A stretch of DNA of 64,000 bases, from assembly GCF_030063455.1 (NCBI RefSeq), contig NZ_JASITB010000002.1, positions 310,001-374,000 on the forward strand, given 5' to 3'. Source of the DNA: Cryobacterium sp. PH31-O1. Its GTDB lineage: Bacteria; Actinomycetota; Actinomycetes; Actinomycetales; Microbacteriaceae. This document shows positions 31,146-39,421 of the stretch, one piece after another. Under the pieces are notes generated by a model, which saw only the letters and a program-made list of their open reading frames with translations, searched no databases and had not been told where the DNA came from. Both the position numbers and the translations under genes were made by a program. Numbering within the stretch: the stretch's first letter is position 1; each line of letters begins with the position of its first letter.

Positions 31146-31841
31146 TCAGTGTTGTGTGGGTGAGGCAACGCGAACGGGCGTTGCGCTTGAGGTGGAGGGC
31201 TCGAGCAGCCAGCCGGGCAGCAAGGCCACGAGCTGGTCGACGAGTTCGTCGTCTGAGACGTCGAGGTGACCGCGCATCCAGGCGCCGATCAGGGTGAGGG
31301 CGCCGCCGGCGACGTAGGTCGTGACCAGTTCGGCGTTGACGGCGTCGTCGAAGACCAGTACCGACTCGAGCATGCGGGTGGCGTAGGCCTCGATGATCTG
31401 GTCGTGCGCGCTGCGCGTCAATGGTAGCTCGAGCACACTCGCGTACAGCGGAAAATTCTCGACCATGTGTGCGACGAGGCGGGCATAGCCCAGCCGAGAG
31501 GCGTTCTCACCGGTACGGGGCCGAGGCAGATCAAGCCCCGCCGAGCCGATATCAGCAAACTGCGCCTGCAGCAGCTCGGCGGCGAGCACGTCGAGGCTGG
31601 CGAAGTGCGCATAAAAAGAACTGCGGCTGATACCCGCCAGACGCACGATCTCGGTCACCGAAACGGATGCCGCCGGCTGCGCGATCAACGTGCGTATCGC
31701 CGAGAGGATGAGCTGCCGGGTGCGCTCGGCCCGGGGATCGTGCTTGGGTTGGCCGAGAGTATCTGACGGCACCGTATCTGACGGCACCGCATCGGACTGC
31801 ACCGCGCCCGCCGGCAGGCGAGGGGCAGTCAACGAAGTCAT
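31146..31841 (-). CDS. TetR/AcrR family transcriptional regulator
   Basis: The 231-residue protein has a long low-complexity N-terminus (SDAVPSDTVPSDTLGQ, encoded by a near-perfect tandem repeat) and a TetR HTH: RAERTRQLILSAIRTLIAQPAASVSVTEIVRLAGISRSSFYAHFASLDVLAAELL. The C-terminal helices (about 100-215) are the ligand-binding domain. The start lies six bases after a TAGTAT -10-like box and the operator at 31861, so the transcript may be leaderless and autoregulated. It ends 11 bp before the carD start; cotranscription with carD is possible. Confidence 0.9.
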   Translation of the reverse strand: MTSLTAPRLPAGAVQSDAVPSDTVPSDTLGQPKHDPRAERTRQLILSAIRTLIAQPAASVSVTEIVRLAGISRSSFYAHFASLDVLAAELLQAQFADIGSAGLDLPRPRTGENASRLGYARLVAHMVENFPLYASVLELPLTRSAHDQIIEAYATRMLESVLVFDDAVNAELVTTYVAGGALTLIGAWMRGHLDVSDDELVDQLVALLPGWLLEPSTSSATPVRVASPTQH

Positions 31842-31860
31842 CCCCCTATACTAACACTTT

Positions 31861-31876
31861 TCGGACACATGTCCGA
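31861..31876 (-). promoter_or_regulatory. TetR operator in its own promoter
   Basis: TCGGACA-CA-TGTCCGA is a perfect 7-bp inverted repeat with a 2-bp spacer. It lies at about the -35 position relative to a TAGTAT box and the ATG of the TetR gene, ideal for autorepression. Confidence 0.7.
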
Positions 31877-31933
31877 GACTGTTTGTACCACTTCACGGCA
31901 GACTCGCACGAAGCCCGCGAATGCGTGCCAGAT

Positions 31934-34288
31934 TCAGCGCGCCCGGCTCGCGTCGAGCAGCTGCGCGCAACGGATGAAGCCGAGGTGCGAGTATGCCTGC
32001 GGGTGGTTGCCGAGGTGAGTTTCGGTGGCCGGGTCGAACTCCTCGGAGAGTAGACCGGTCGGGCCGGCCAGAGCAATCAGCTGGTTGAACAGCGCCTCGG
32101 CCTCGTCGAGGCGCCCGGTGAGCACGTAGGCCTCGATCAGCCAGGTGGTGCAGATGTGGAAGCCGCCCTCGAGCCCGGGCAGGCCGTCGTCGTAGCGGTA
32201 GCGGAACACGGTCGGGCCAACGCGCAGTTCGCGTTCCACCGCGCTCACGGTGAGCTGAAAACGTTCGTCGGTGACGTCGAGCAGTCCAGACAGACCGATG
32301 TGCAGCACGGCGGCGTCGAGGTCGGGGCTGTCGTAGGCCACGGTGTACGACTGGGCCTCCTCACTCCAGCCCTCGCGCAGAACTTCATCGCGAATGGTGG
32401 CGGCGAGTTCCACCCAGCCGGCACCGAGCACACGCCCATGCCGCTTTGCGGTGCGGATGGCGCGGTCCACCGTCACCCAGCACATCGTCTTGGTATAAGT
32501 GTGGTGCCGCGGCGAGCGCCGGGCCTCCCAAATGCCGTGGTCGGGTTCCCTCCAGCGACTCGTGACGGCGTCGACCATCTCGGTGAGCAGGTGCCACTGA
32601 AAGTCGGAGAGGGTCCCTTGCCGGGCGCTGAGGGTGTCGATCAGTTCGGCGACCGGTCCGAACACGTCGATCTGCACCTGGTTGTCGGCGGCGTTTCCGA
32701 TGCGCACCGGGCGGGAGCCGGCGTAGCCGGGCAGTGATTCGAGGCTCGCTTCGGTCGACAACGACGAGCCGGTAACCGAGTAGAGCGGATGCAGCCACTG
32801 CGCGCCGGGACTGTCGTCTACGACCCCGGCCAGCCAGCGCAAAAACCCGTCAGCCTCGTCGGTCGAGCCGAGATCCACGAGCGCCTTAACCGTCATCGAG
32901 CCGTCGCGCAGCCAGCAGTAGCGGTAGTCCCAGTTGCGGGTGCCGCCGATTCCCTCGGGCAGCGAGGTGGTCGAGGCGGCGAGCACCGCACCGGTCGGTT
33001 CGTAGCAGAGAGCGCGCAGCACGAGGGCGGAGCGGCCGACGAGCGAGGGCTTCACCCTCGGCAGCGACAGGGAATTCACCCAGGCACGGGAGCCGTTCAT
33101 CACCGCGCCGCGCCGCGCCGCTTCGCCGGCGGCATCCGCTCGATGGGGCTCGGTGTCGCCGCACCGCAGGTTGAGCATGACAGCGCCCCGGGAGAGGTCA
33201 ACGACAGCGGTGGCTGTTTCGTTGCGGCCGTCGCCCGTGACGGTGAACTCGACACCAGCAGCCGTGAGCACGATCGGGTCAGGAATGCCGGTGAGCGTGA
33301 CGATGCCATCGCCAGCGTGCATGTTGAAGTAGGCGACGGCGTAGTCGGGCCGCGGCGCGAATACGATGCGGGCCAGGCCTGTGCCGGTGAGCTTGCGCAC
33401 CAGGTTGGTGACGCCGAGCGGTGAGGGCTCGATGTAGTCGGTCACGGTGACGTCGGCCCAGCGGGTTTCGACGATCATGGTGTTGTCGACGTAGCGCTGG
33501 CCGAGCACCCGGCTCTTCTTGACCGGTTCGATCGAGAAATGCCCGGCCTCTTCGCTGCCGAGAATGCTCGCGAACAACGATCCAGAATCGGGCAGTGGAT
33601 GCGTCATCCAGCAAATGCGCGCTTCCGGCGTGACCAGGGCGGTCGAGGTGCCGTCGCCGAGCATCGAGTGGCGTTCGATGGCGACAACGTGCTGGCCGAA
33701 CAGCCAGTCCTTGCGCAGTTCAAACAGGAGGGCAAGCATCTGCGCGAGCATTTCCGGGCCGCTGATGCGGTGGGCGGCGACGGATTCCCCGTTACCAATG
33801 CGAATACCGAGGTCGGGGCCGTGCAGGGTGTTCATGGCCATTTCGTCGCTCTCGGCATCGCCGGCGAAGAAGGCGGCACTGACGCCGAGCCGGGTGCGCA
33901 GGCGGTCCAGGGCCACACCGGAGTGCTGCGATTCGTCGGTCGGTTCGGGAGCATCGAAGAATTCCGAGTCGAACTCGGCGCCATTCGACCCAACCAGGTG
34001 CACCTCGCGGGGCAGGCGGGAATCCGCGGCGAGGTCCCGCAACGGGCGGCCCGACATGACGGCCGTGTGGGTGTTAGGCAGGGCCGCGAGGGCGCGCAAG
34101 GCGGTCGCCGACTCGGCCAGCAACACCGAGGGCACGTCGGAGGCGACATGGTGCGAGAGAGTGCCGCCGTAGTTGCAAGCTACCAGCAGCGAGGGCGTAC
34201 GCGCGAGCTGCTGAAGGTCCTGCAGCATCTCACCTGACAGCCCCGTCAATGTGCGTGGAAGTTTGGAAAGATTCATGCGATGGGGCAT
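31934..34288 (-). CDS. GH15 glucoamylase/trehalase-type hydrolase fused to a degenerate trehalose-phosphatase domain
   Basis: Of about 784 residues, the first 220 or so form an HAD trehalose-phosphatase-like domain: LVACNYGGTLSHHVASD in place of the DxDGT nucleophile loop, VMSGRPLRDL, VGSNGAEFD, and GDAESDEMAMNTL (motif IV). Both catalytic aspartates are replaced (N39, G41). The rest is a GH15 (alpha/alpha)6 enzyme: ATSLPEGIGGTRNWDYRYCWLRDGSMTV, WVTVDRAIRTAKRHG, GGFHICTTWLIEAYV and LSEEFDPATETHLGNHPQAYSHLGFI with the catalytic Glu region. It likely hydrolyses trehalose or an alpha-glucan; the N-terminal domain may be a sugar-phosphate sensor. ATG 34288 follows AAGGAACC. Confidence 0.88.
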   Translation of the reverse strand: MPHRMNLSKLPRTLTGLSGEMLQDLQQLARTPSLLVACNYGGTLSHHVASDVPSVLLAESATALRALAALPNTHTAVMSGRPLRDLAADSRLPREVHLVGSNGAEFDSEFFDAPEPTDESQHSGVALDRLRTRLGVSAAFFAGDAESDEMAMNTLHGPDLGIRIGNGESVAAHRISGPEMLAQMLALLFELRKDWLFGQHVVAIERHSMLGDGTSTALVTPEARICWMTHPLPDSGSLFASILGSEEAGHFSIEPVKKSRVLGQRYVDNTMIVETRWADVTVTDYIEPSPLGVTNLVRKLTGTGLARIVFAPRPDYAVAYFNMHAGDGIVTLTGIPDPIVLTAAGVEFTVTGDGRNETATAVVDLSRGAVMLNLRCGDTEPHRADAAGEAARRGAVMNGSRAWVNSLSLPRVKPSLVGRSALVLRALCYEPTGAVLAASTTSLPEGIGGTRNWDYRYCWLRDGSMTVKALVDLGSTDEADGFLRWLAGVVDDSPGAQWLHPLYSVTGSSLSTEASLESLPGYAGSRPVRIGNAADNQVQIDVFGPVAELIDTLSARQGTLSDFQWHLLTEMVDAVTSRWREPDHGIWEARRSPRHHTYTKTMCWVTVDRAIRTAKRHGRVLGAGWVELAATIRDEVLREGWSEEAQSYTVAYDSPDLDAAVLHIGLSGLLDVTDERFQLTVSAVERELRVGPTVFRYRYDDGLPGLEGGFHICTTWLIEAYVLTGRLDEAEALFNQLIALAGPTGLLSEEFDPATETHLGNHPQAYSHLGFIRCAQLLDASRAR

Positions 34289-34464
34289 CTGAGGTTCCTT
34301 GCAGGAGGGCGTCGACCGGTTGCCAGACCTAGGCGACGTTACCATTTGCCGACAACTGCCCGGCCGGGAACGCACCTTCTTGCGGGCTGTTAGCAGGTCG
34401 GCACGGCTGCGCGACCCGCTAGCCTGAAACCAGGACTTCATTTGATCTTCCACGGGTGGGTGAT

Positions 34465-35076
34465 ATGGCAACGAGATGGGCGCGATTCGCGCGCGGCTGG
34501 CTGACCGCCGCCGTGGCCGTATTCGTCGCCGCTCTCTCGCACGTGGCGGCCGGCGGGCATACCCCCGCACCGGTCAGTATTGCGATTGCTCTTGCCTTCT
34601 CGGGCATGGTCAGCGTGGCCCTCGCCGGCAAGAACCTGTCTCTCTTCAGGCTCACCGTGTCGGTGGGGTTTAGTCAGGTGCTGTTCCACCTGGTGTTCGG
34701 GCTCGGCGGATCGGCCGGTTCGATGACCGTGGCCGGGCACCACGGCACGACGACCGTGACCGTGGGGGCGGCATCCGCTTCGCCGGTCATGTTCACCGAC
34801 GGGTGGATGTTGCTGGCCCACGCCCTGGCGGGAGTCGTCACGATCGTGGCGCTGCGCCGCGGCGAGCGCACGTTCTGGGCGCTGGTCGAGCTGGCGCGCA
34901 CCGCTCTGGTGACCGTGGTCATCGCCCTGGGCATCGTGCTGCCGCCACTTTGGGTCGTTCGCGTGCGCGCTGCCCGGCACCTCACGTTCGTTCCTTTCGA
35001 TCTGGCCGTGCTGCTGTCGCCGATGCGACACCGCGGCCCGCCCGCCCTGGTCAACCTGGCGCTCGCCGCCGTCTAG
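34465..35076 (+). CDS. Membrane protein preceding the copper genes
   Basis: This protein of about 203 residues has five or so hydrophobic segments, including WLTAAVAVFVAALSHVAAGG, SIAIALAFSGMVSVALAG, LTVSVGFSQVLFHLVFGLGG and MLLAHALAGVVTIVAL, and an extracytoplasmic loop with MTVAGHHGTTTVTVG. His and Met residues lie near membrane boundaries (SHVAAGGHTP, MFTDGWMLLAH), which could bind copper. The position upstream of CopC and PCuAC suggests copper handling, but the gap to copC (160 bp, with a hairpin) makes cotranscription uncertain. GTG 34456 is an alternative start. Confidence 0.65.
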   Translation: MATRWARFARGWLTAAVAVFVAALSHVAAGGHTPAPVSIAIALAFSGMVSVALAGKNLSLFRLTVSVGFSQVLFHLVFGLGGSAGSMTVAGHHGTTTVTVGAASASPVMFTDGWMLLAHALAGVVTIVALRRGERTFWALVELARTALVTVVIALGIVLPPLWVVRVRAARHLTFVPFDLAVLLSPMRHRGPPALVNLALAAV

Positions 35077-35153
35077 CAGACCGGGCGCTCGCGCTCCCGT
35101 TCGCGGCACGTGTTAGCCCCGCGCATCCGCTCGCGGCACTCGTTTGCGAGGTC

Positions 35154-35175
35154 GGCACTGGTGTGAACCAGTGCC
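35154..35175 (+). terminator. Hairpin between the membrane protein and copC
   Basis: GGCACTGG-TGTGAA-CCAGTGCC is a perfect 8-bp stem, extendable with a bulge (GGTCG/CGACC). There is no U-tract. It could terminate the upstream gene or form part of the copC leader. Confidence 0.4.
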
Positions 35176-35236
35176 CCGACCCCAAACACGTGCCACGAAA
35201 CACCAACCCTTCTCGTGACCCCTTCGGAGGTATCAC

Positions 35237-35860
35237 ATGCACCATTTTCATGCCCGAAACCGGCTCCTGGCCGGTCTCGGGGCCCTCGCACTCGCCGCGG
35301 CGTTCGCGATCGGCGGCGCCGCACCGGCCGCGAACGCGCACGACTCGGTGCTCGCCACCGTGCCGTCCGACACCGAGCACGTCGACCTGGCGCCGGCAAC
35401 GGTATCGATGCGGTTCACCGACGACATCATGCAGCTCGGTGCGGTCTTGCTCGTGGTGGATTCTGCGGGCACCGACTGGGCTGAGGGCGAACCTGCCCTC
35501 GACGGGTCGACGGCCACCGTGGCCGTCGACCCGGCCCTGCCGGATGGCGCCTACCAGGTGCGCTGGCGGGTCGTCTCAGCCGACGGGCATCCCATCTCCG
35601 GCACGTTCGACTTCAGCGTCGGTTCCGGCGCGCCGGCAGCACCCCCAACGGATGCCGCCGCGCCCGCTTTCACCACCCCCACCGATTCGAGCGTGGTCGC
35701 GTCCGTACCGCCCCCAGCGGGGCTGCCGATCGGCGTCACCGCGCTCATCGGTGCCGTCGTCGGCCTCGCATTCCTGATCGGCATCCTGGCGCTGAACCGG
35801 CGCCGCGCAGCATCCGCTGCACAACTATCTTCTACTCGTACAGAAATGACAGAACAATGA
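35237..35860 (+). CDS. CopC domain copper-resistance protein with C-terminal anchor
   Basis: The 207-residue protein has a signal peptide (FHARNRLLAGLGALALAAAFAIGGAAPAANA, cut before HDSVL) leaving an N-terminal His, as required for Cu(II) binding in CopC. The CopC beta-sandwich follows: ATVPSDTEHVDLAPATVSMRFTDDIMQLGAVLLV and YQVRWRVVSADGHPISGTFDFSV, with the conserved DGHP. A Thr/Pro-rich linker and a single C-terminal membrane helix (VTALIGAVVGLAFLIGILAL) anchor it outside the cell. GGAGG precedes the ATG. It overlaps the PCuAC gene by four bases. Confidence 0.92.
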   Translation: MHHFHARNRLLAGLGALALAAAFAIGGAAPAANAHDSVLATVPSDTEHVDLAPATVSMRFTDDIMQLGAVLLVVDSAGTDWAEGEPALDGSTATVAVDPALPDGAYQVRWRVVSADGHPISGTFDFSVGSGAPAAPPTDAAAPAFTTPTDSSVVASVPPPAGLPIGVTALIGAVVGLAFLIGILALNRRRAASAAQLSSTRTEMTEQ

Positions 35861-36390
35861 CTCTCACCACGACCCCCCGCATACTCATCATCGCCGTCGC
35901 GGCGCTGCTCACCCTCTCGGGCTGCGCCAGCACCACCGACACCGCGGCTCCGGCAGCCACGACCGACACCACGGTCGAAACAACGGCGGCCACGAGCCTC
36001 GCCATCACCGACCCGTGGGTCAAGTCCGCCGAAACGGGAATGAGCGCCGCGTTCGGCACCCTGACCAACTCGAGTGACACCGACATCAACATTGTTGCGG
36101 CCATGTCGCCCGCTGCGACCATGATCGAGCTGCACGAGACGGTCGAAGACGACTCGGGAGCCATGGTCATGCAGCAGAAAGAGGGCGGGTTCATCGTTCC
36201 CGCCAATGGATCGTACGAGCTGGCCCCCGGCGCCAATCACCTGATGATGATGGGGCTGACGGAGCCCCTCGTCGCTGGCGCCGAGCAGACGTTCACCCTC
36301 ACCCTCTCCGACGAGTCGACCTTCGAGTTCACGGCCCCGGCCAAGGACTACTCGGGCGCCAACGAGAACTACGAAGAAACCGACAAGTAA
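35857..36390 (+). CDS. PCu(A)C-type copper chaperone lipoprotein
   Basis: The 177-residue protein has a lipobox LTLSGCAS (Cys about 23) and a Thr/Ala-rich linker, then the PCuAC domain: WVKSAETGMSAAFGTLTNSSDTDINIVAAMSPAATMIELHETVEDDSGAMVMQQ and LAPGANHLMMMGL. The copper ligands H(M)x10Mx21HxM are all present (ELHETV, MVM, NHLMM). Such proteins deliver Cu(I) to cytochrome oxidase assembly. Genes on both sides overlap it (ATGA, then TAATG), placing it firmly in one operon with CopC and the Dyp peroxidase. Confidence 0.92.
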   Translation: MTLTTTPRILIIAVAALLTLSGCASTTDTAAPAATTDTTVETTAATSLAITDPWVKSAETGMSAAFGTLTNSSDTDINIVAAMSPAATMIELHETVEDDSGAMVMQQKEGGFIVPANGSYELAPGANHLMMMGLTEPLVAGAEQTFTLTLSDESTFEFTAPAKDYSGANENYEETDK

Positions 36391-37610
36391 TGACGGGCGA
36401 TCAGCAGGCATCCGCTGGTCGCCGTCTCAGCCGGCGGCACCTCCTTCTGGGAGGTGCCGCGGCCGGGATCGGCGCCGTCGGCGCGGTCGGGATCGACCTG
36501 GCGATGAAGGCCGGGCCAACGGCGGTCGCTGAGCCCCTCAACGGCACGGCGACCGTGCCGTTCTACGGGGTGCACCAGGCCGGAATCGACACCGTGCCGC
36601 AAAGCAACGCGACCCTGATCGCACTCGACCTCGCCCCGGGAACCGACGCCCAGGCGTTGCGGCGGCTCCTGAAGATTCTCACCAGCGACGCCGCCAGGCT
36701 GAGCCAGGGCGAGCCGGCGCTGGCCGACTCCGAGCCCGAGCTCGCCGGCGCACCGGCCAGGCTCACCGTCACGTTTGGTTTCGGTCCCGGCCTCGTCGCC
36801 ACGGCCGGCGGTACCGCACCGAGCTGGCTGCGACCGCTGCCAGCGTTCGGCATCGATCGGCTCGACCCAGCCTGGGCCGACGGCGATCTGCTGTTACAAA
36901 TCGCGGCCGACGACGCCCTCACGGTCGCCCACGCCACCCGCATGCTGCTCAAAGACAGTCGCTCCTTCGCGAGCGTGCGCTGGGTGCAGACCGGCTTTCG
37001 GCGGGCGCCCGGCTCGGTCAAGCCCGGTACGACCATGCGCAACCTGTTCGGCCAGGTCGACGGCACCGTCAATTTCGTGCCGGGCACAGCCGATTTCGAG
37101 CGTCTCGTCTGGGGTAACGCCGACAACCCGGCCTGGCTGCACGGCGGCACCGGTTTCGTGTTGCGGCGGGTCGCCATGCAACTGGACAAGTGGGACAAGC
37201 TCGACCGATCCGGGCGGGAGGCATCCGTTGGGCGAACTTTGAGCAACGGCGCGCCGCTGACCGGCGTCAACGAAACGGATGCCCCCGATTTCGCCGCGAA
37301 GACCGCCATCGGTTTTCCCGTCATCCCGGAGTTCTCCCACCTGCGCCGTGCCCGCAGTGAGAACCCCGACGAACGCATTTTGCGCCGCGGCTACAACTAC
37401 GACGACCTGCCCACCAATGACAGCGTGTCCAATTCCGGGCTGCTCTTCATCACTTTTCAAGCGGATGTCGACGCCCAGTTCGTGCCGATCCAGCGCCGCC
37501 TCGACGCCCTCGACCTGCTGAATGAGTGGACCACACCGATCGGGTCGGCCGTCTTCGCCATCCCGCCGGGCTGCGCCGTTGGCGGTTATATCGGCGACAC
37601 GCTGTTCTGA
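36390..37610 (+). CDS. Dyp-type heme peroxidase, Tat-exported (EfeB-like)
   Basis: The 406-residue protein has a Tat signal (GRRLSRRHLLLGGAAAGIGAVGAVG) and the Dyp fold: distal-site GXXDG as GQVDGTVNF (about 225), VIPEFSHLRRARSEN with the proximal His, and the final LRRGYNYDD...NSGLLFITFQADVDAQFVPIQRRLDALDLLNEWTTPIGSAVFAIPPG. This C-terminus is like EfeB, which in some bacteria works with an EfeUO iron importer. Here no EfeU or EfeO is present; the partners are copper proteins. The start overlaps the PCuAC stop. A 15-bp-stem hairpin at 37633 ends the operon. Confidence 0.93.
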   Translation: MTGDQQASAGRRLSRRHLLLGGAAAGIGAVGAVGIDLAMKAGPTAVAEPLNGTATVPFYGVHQAGIDTVPQSNATLIALDLAPGTDAQALRRLLKILTSDAARLSQGEPALADSEPELAGAPARLTVTFGFGPGLVATAGGTAPSWLRPLPAFGIDRLDPAWADGDLLLQIAADDALTVAHATRMLLKDSRSFASVRWVQTGFRRAPGSVKPGTTMRNLFGQVDGTVNFVPGTADFERLVWGNADNPAWLHGGTGFVLRRVAMQLDKWDKLDRSGREASVGRTLSNGAPLTGVNETDAPDFAAKTAIGFPVIPEFSHLRRARSENPDERILRRGYNYDDLPTNDSVSNSGLLFITFQADVDAQFVPIQRRLDALDLLNEWTTPIGSAVFAIPPGCAVGGYIGDTLF

Positions 37611-37632
37611 GCGGCCGGGCCATGCGACGTCA

Positions 37633-37693
37633 CGCGAGAGCGGGTGAGGTGTTACCGCAGGGATGTTGAAGCAACCTTTCACCCGCTCTCGCG
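37633..37693 (+). terminator. Terminator after the copper/peroxidase operon
   Basis: CGCGAGAGCGGGTGA pairs perfectly (15 bp) with TCACCCGCTCTCGCG around a 31-nt insert. It lies 23 bp after the Dyp stop. It has no clear U-tract, and the large loop may fold separately. Confidence 0.5.
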
Positions 37694-37719
37694 GGCTGAT
37701 GCTGACCCTCAAAATTGCT

Positions 37720-37738
37720 ATTGATAATAGGAATCAAT
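37720..37738 (+). promoter_or_regulatory. Fur/Zur-like 19-bp inverted repeat before the ABC operon
   Basis: ATTGAT-AATAGGA-ATCAAT is a 19-bp inverted repeat with perfect 6-bp arms in an AT-rich island, overlapping a plausible -10 (GATAAT). Size and composition resemble Fur-superfamily metal-responsive operators. It lies about 60 bp before the first ATPase start. Confidence 0.5.
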
Positions 37739-37796
37739 ATGGTTAGTGACGATGGCGGCGACCACCTGCCCTTCGACACCGAACCAGAAGGCCGGC

Positions 37797-38570
37797 ATGA
37801 ATTTCGCCCTGACCGTGCACGATCTCGCCATCTCGGTCAAAGCGCGACGCCTCGTGCACGACCTGTCCCTCACCGTCGCGGCCGGCGAACGGGTGGCCCT
37901 GCTCGGCGCCTCCGGCTCGGGCAAATCGATCACCGCAGCTGCCATCCTGGGCAGCCTCGGGCCGGAATTTCGCGCCGAAGGCAGCATCAGCGTGTTCGGC
38001 ACGCCCCTGCGCGGCCCGGCATCCCGGCGTTCGCACGGCGCCGTCGCCGCGATCGACCAGGATTCTGCGGCCGCCCTCAACCCGCTCGTCACGATCGGTG
38101 CGCAGCTCGCCGTTCCGGTGGCCCGCCACACCGGCCGGAAGGCGGTGCGCGGCCTCGTCGCTGACCTGCTCGACTCGGTCGGCATCGAGAACCCCGCGCG
38201 CACCATGGCCGGTTACGCCGCCGAGCTCTCGGGCGGCCAGCGGCAGCGCGTCTGCATCGCCCTCGCCCTCGCCTGCCGGGCCCGGCTGCTCATCGCCGAC
38301 GAACCCACGACAGCCCTCGATGTCGTGAACCAGGCGCGAGTGCTCGAGGTGCTGCGTTTTGCCGGCCACGCCGAGCCGGCCGCGATCCTGTTCATCACCC
38401 ACGACCTGGCCGCAGCGGCCGCACTCTGCGACCGCGCCGTCGTGCTCGACGGCGGGCGGGTCGTCGAGCAGGCGATGATGGCCGACCTGATCCAGGACCC
38501 GCAGCATCCGTATTCGCGTGCCCTGGTCGAGGCCGCCCAGCCCGCCCGCCACTTGGCGAGCGTCGCGTGA
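37797..38570 (+). CDS. Peptide/nickel-type ABC transporter ATPase 1 (DppD/NikD-like)
   Basis: The 257-residue ATPase has Walker A GASGSGKSI, a Q-loop near DQDSAAALNPLVTIGAQL (the ALNP motif typical of the OppD/NikD family), signature LSGGQRQRVCIALALACRA and Walker B LLIADEPTTALDV. The usual C-terminal oligopeptide-domain extension is short. ATG 37797 with AGAAGG is preferred; GTG 37746 would add 17 residues. First of four overlapping genes (ATPase, ATPase, binding protein, fused permease). Confidence 0.9.
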   Translation: MNFALTVHDLAISVKARRLVHDLSLTVAAGERVALLGASGSGKSITAAAILGSLGPEFRAEGSISVFGTPLRGPASRRSHGAVAAIDQDSAAALNPLVTIGAQLAVPVARHTGRKAVRGLVADLLDSVGIENPARTMAGYAAELSGGQRQRVCIALALACRARLLIADEPTTALDVVNQARVLEVLRFAGHAEPAAILFITHDLAAAAALCDRAVVLDGGRVVEQAMMADLIQDPQHPYSRALVEAAQPARHLASVA

Positions 38571-39421
38571 CCGCCGAAACGGATACCGCCCCCCGCCCCG
38601 CCCTTCGCGCCACCGGTGTCTGGCACAGCTACCGGGCATCCACCCGCCGCCGCGCGCCCGCGACCCCGGCCCTGGCTAACGTCTCCTTCACCGTCACCGC
38701 CGGCGAGACCCTGGGGCTCGTCGGCCGTTCCGGCTCGGGCAAATCAACGCTGCTGCGCATACTCCTCGCCCTCGAACGGCCGACCGACGGTGAAATCCAC
38801 CTGGACGGCGAACGGATCCGGCCGGGCAGCGTGCGGTCGCTGCGCTCGTTTCGTCGCCGTGTGCAGTACATCCCGCAGGATCCGGCGGCAAGCCTCGACC
38901 CGCGCATGAGCGTCGAGCAGCTCGTGCGCGAACCACTCGCCCGCCTCGACGTGGCCGGCCAGCACCAGCACCTCGTGCGCACCGCCCTCGACGGTGTCGG
39001 CCTGCCGGCGAGCCTGCACCGGCAGCGAGTGCGCGAGCTCTCCGGGGGCCAGGCCCAACGTGTCGCGATCGCCCGCGCCCTGGCCACGTCGCCGCATTTT
39101 CTGCTCGCCGACGAACCGGTCAGCGGGCTCGATTTGCCCCGGCGCAACCGGGTGCTCGATCTGCTCGCCGGGCTGGCCCAACACCGCGCGCTCGGGCTGA
39201 TTTTCGTCTCGCACGACCTCGACGCGGTGTCGCGGCTGTGCTCCCGCAGCATCGTGCTGCACGCCGGCCGCGTCGTCGAAGCCGGCCCCACCCGCGATTT
39301 GCTCGACCACCCCTGCCACCCGGCGACTCAGGAGCTGGTCGAAGCGGTGCCGAGACTGCCCGCGCCGCGGCATCCGTTCACCGACCCAACACCGTTCACC
39401 GCCAGACCAAGGACCACATGA
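38567..39421 (+). CDS. Peptide/nickel-type ABC transporter ATPase 2 (DppF/NikE-like)
   Basis: The 284-residue ATPase starts at GTG 38567, overlapping the previous stop as GTGA. Motifs are Walker A GRSGSGKST, the DppF-type QYIPQDPAASLDPRMSVEQLVREPLARL, signature LSGGQAQRVAIARALATSP, Walker B LLADEPVSGLDL and H-loop FVSHDL. It would pair with the first ATPase to power the fused permease. Its stop overlaps the binding-protein start. Confidence 0.92.
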   Translation: MTAETDTAPRPALRATGVWHSYRASTRRRAPATPALANVSFTVTAGETLGLVGRSGSGKSTLLRILLALERPTDGEIHLDGERIRPGSVRSLRSFRRRVQYIPQDPAASLDPRMSVEQLVREPLARLDVAGQHQHLVRTALDGVGLPASLHRQRVRELSGGQAQRVAIARALATSPHFLLADEPVSGLDLPRRNRVLDLLAGLAQHRALGLIFVSHDLDAVSRLCSRSIVLHAGRVVEAGPTRDLLDHPCHPATQELVEAVPRLPAPRHPFTDPTPFTARPRTT

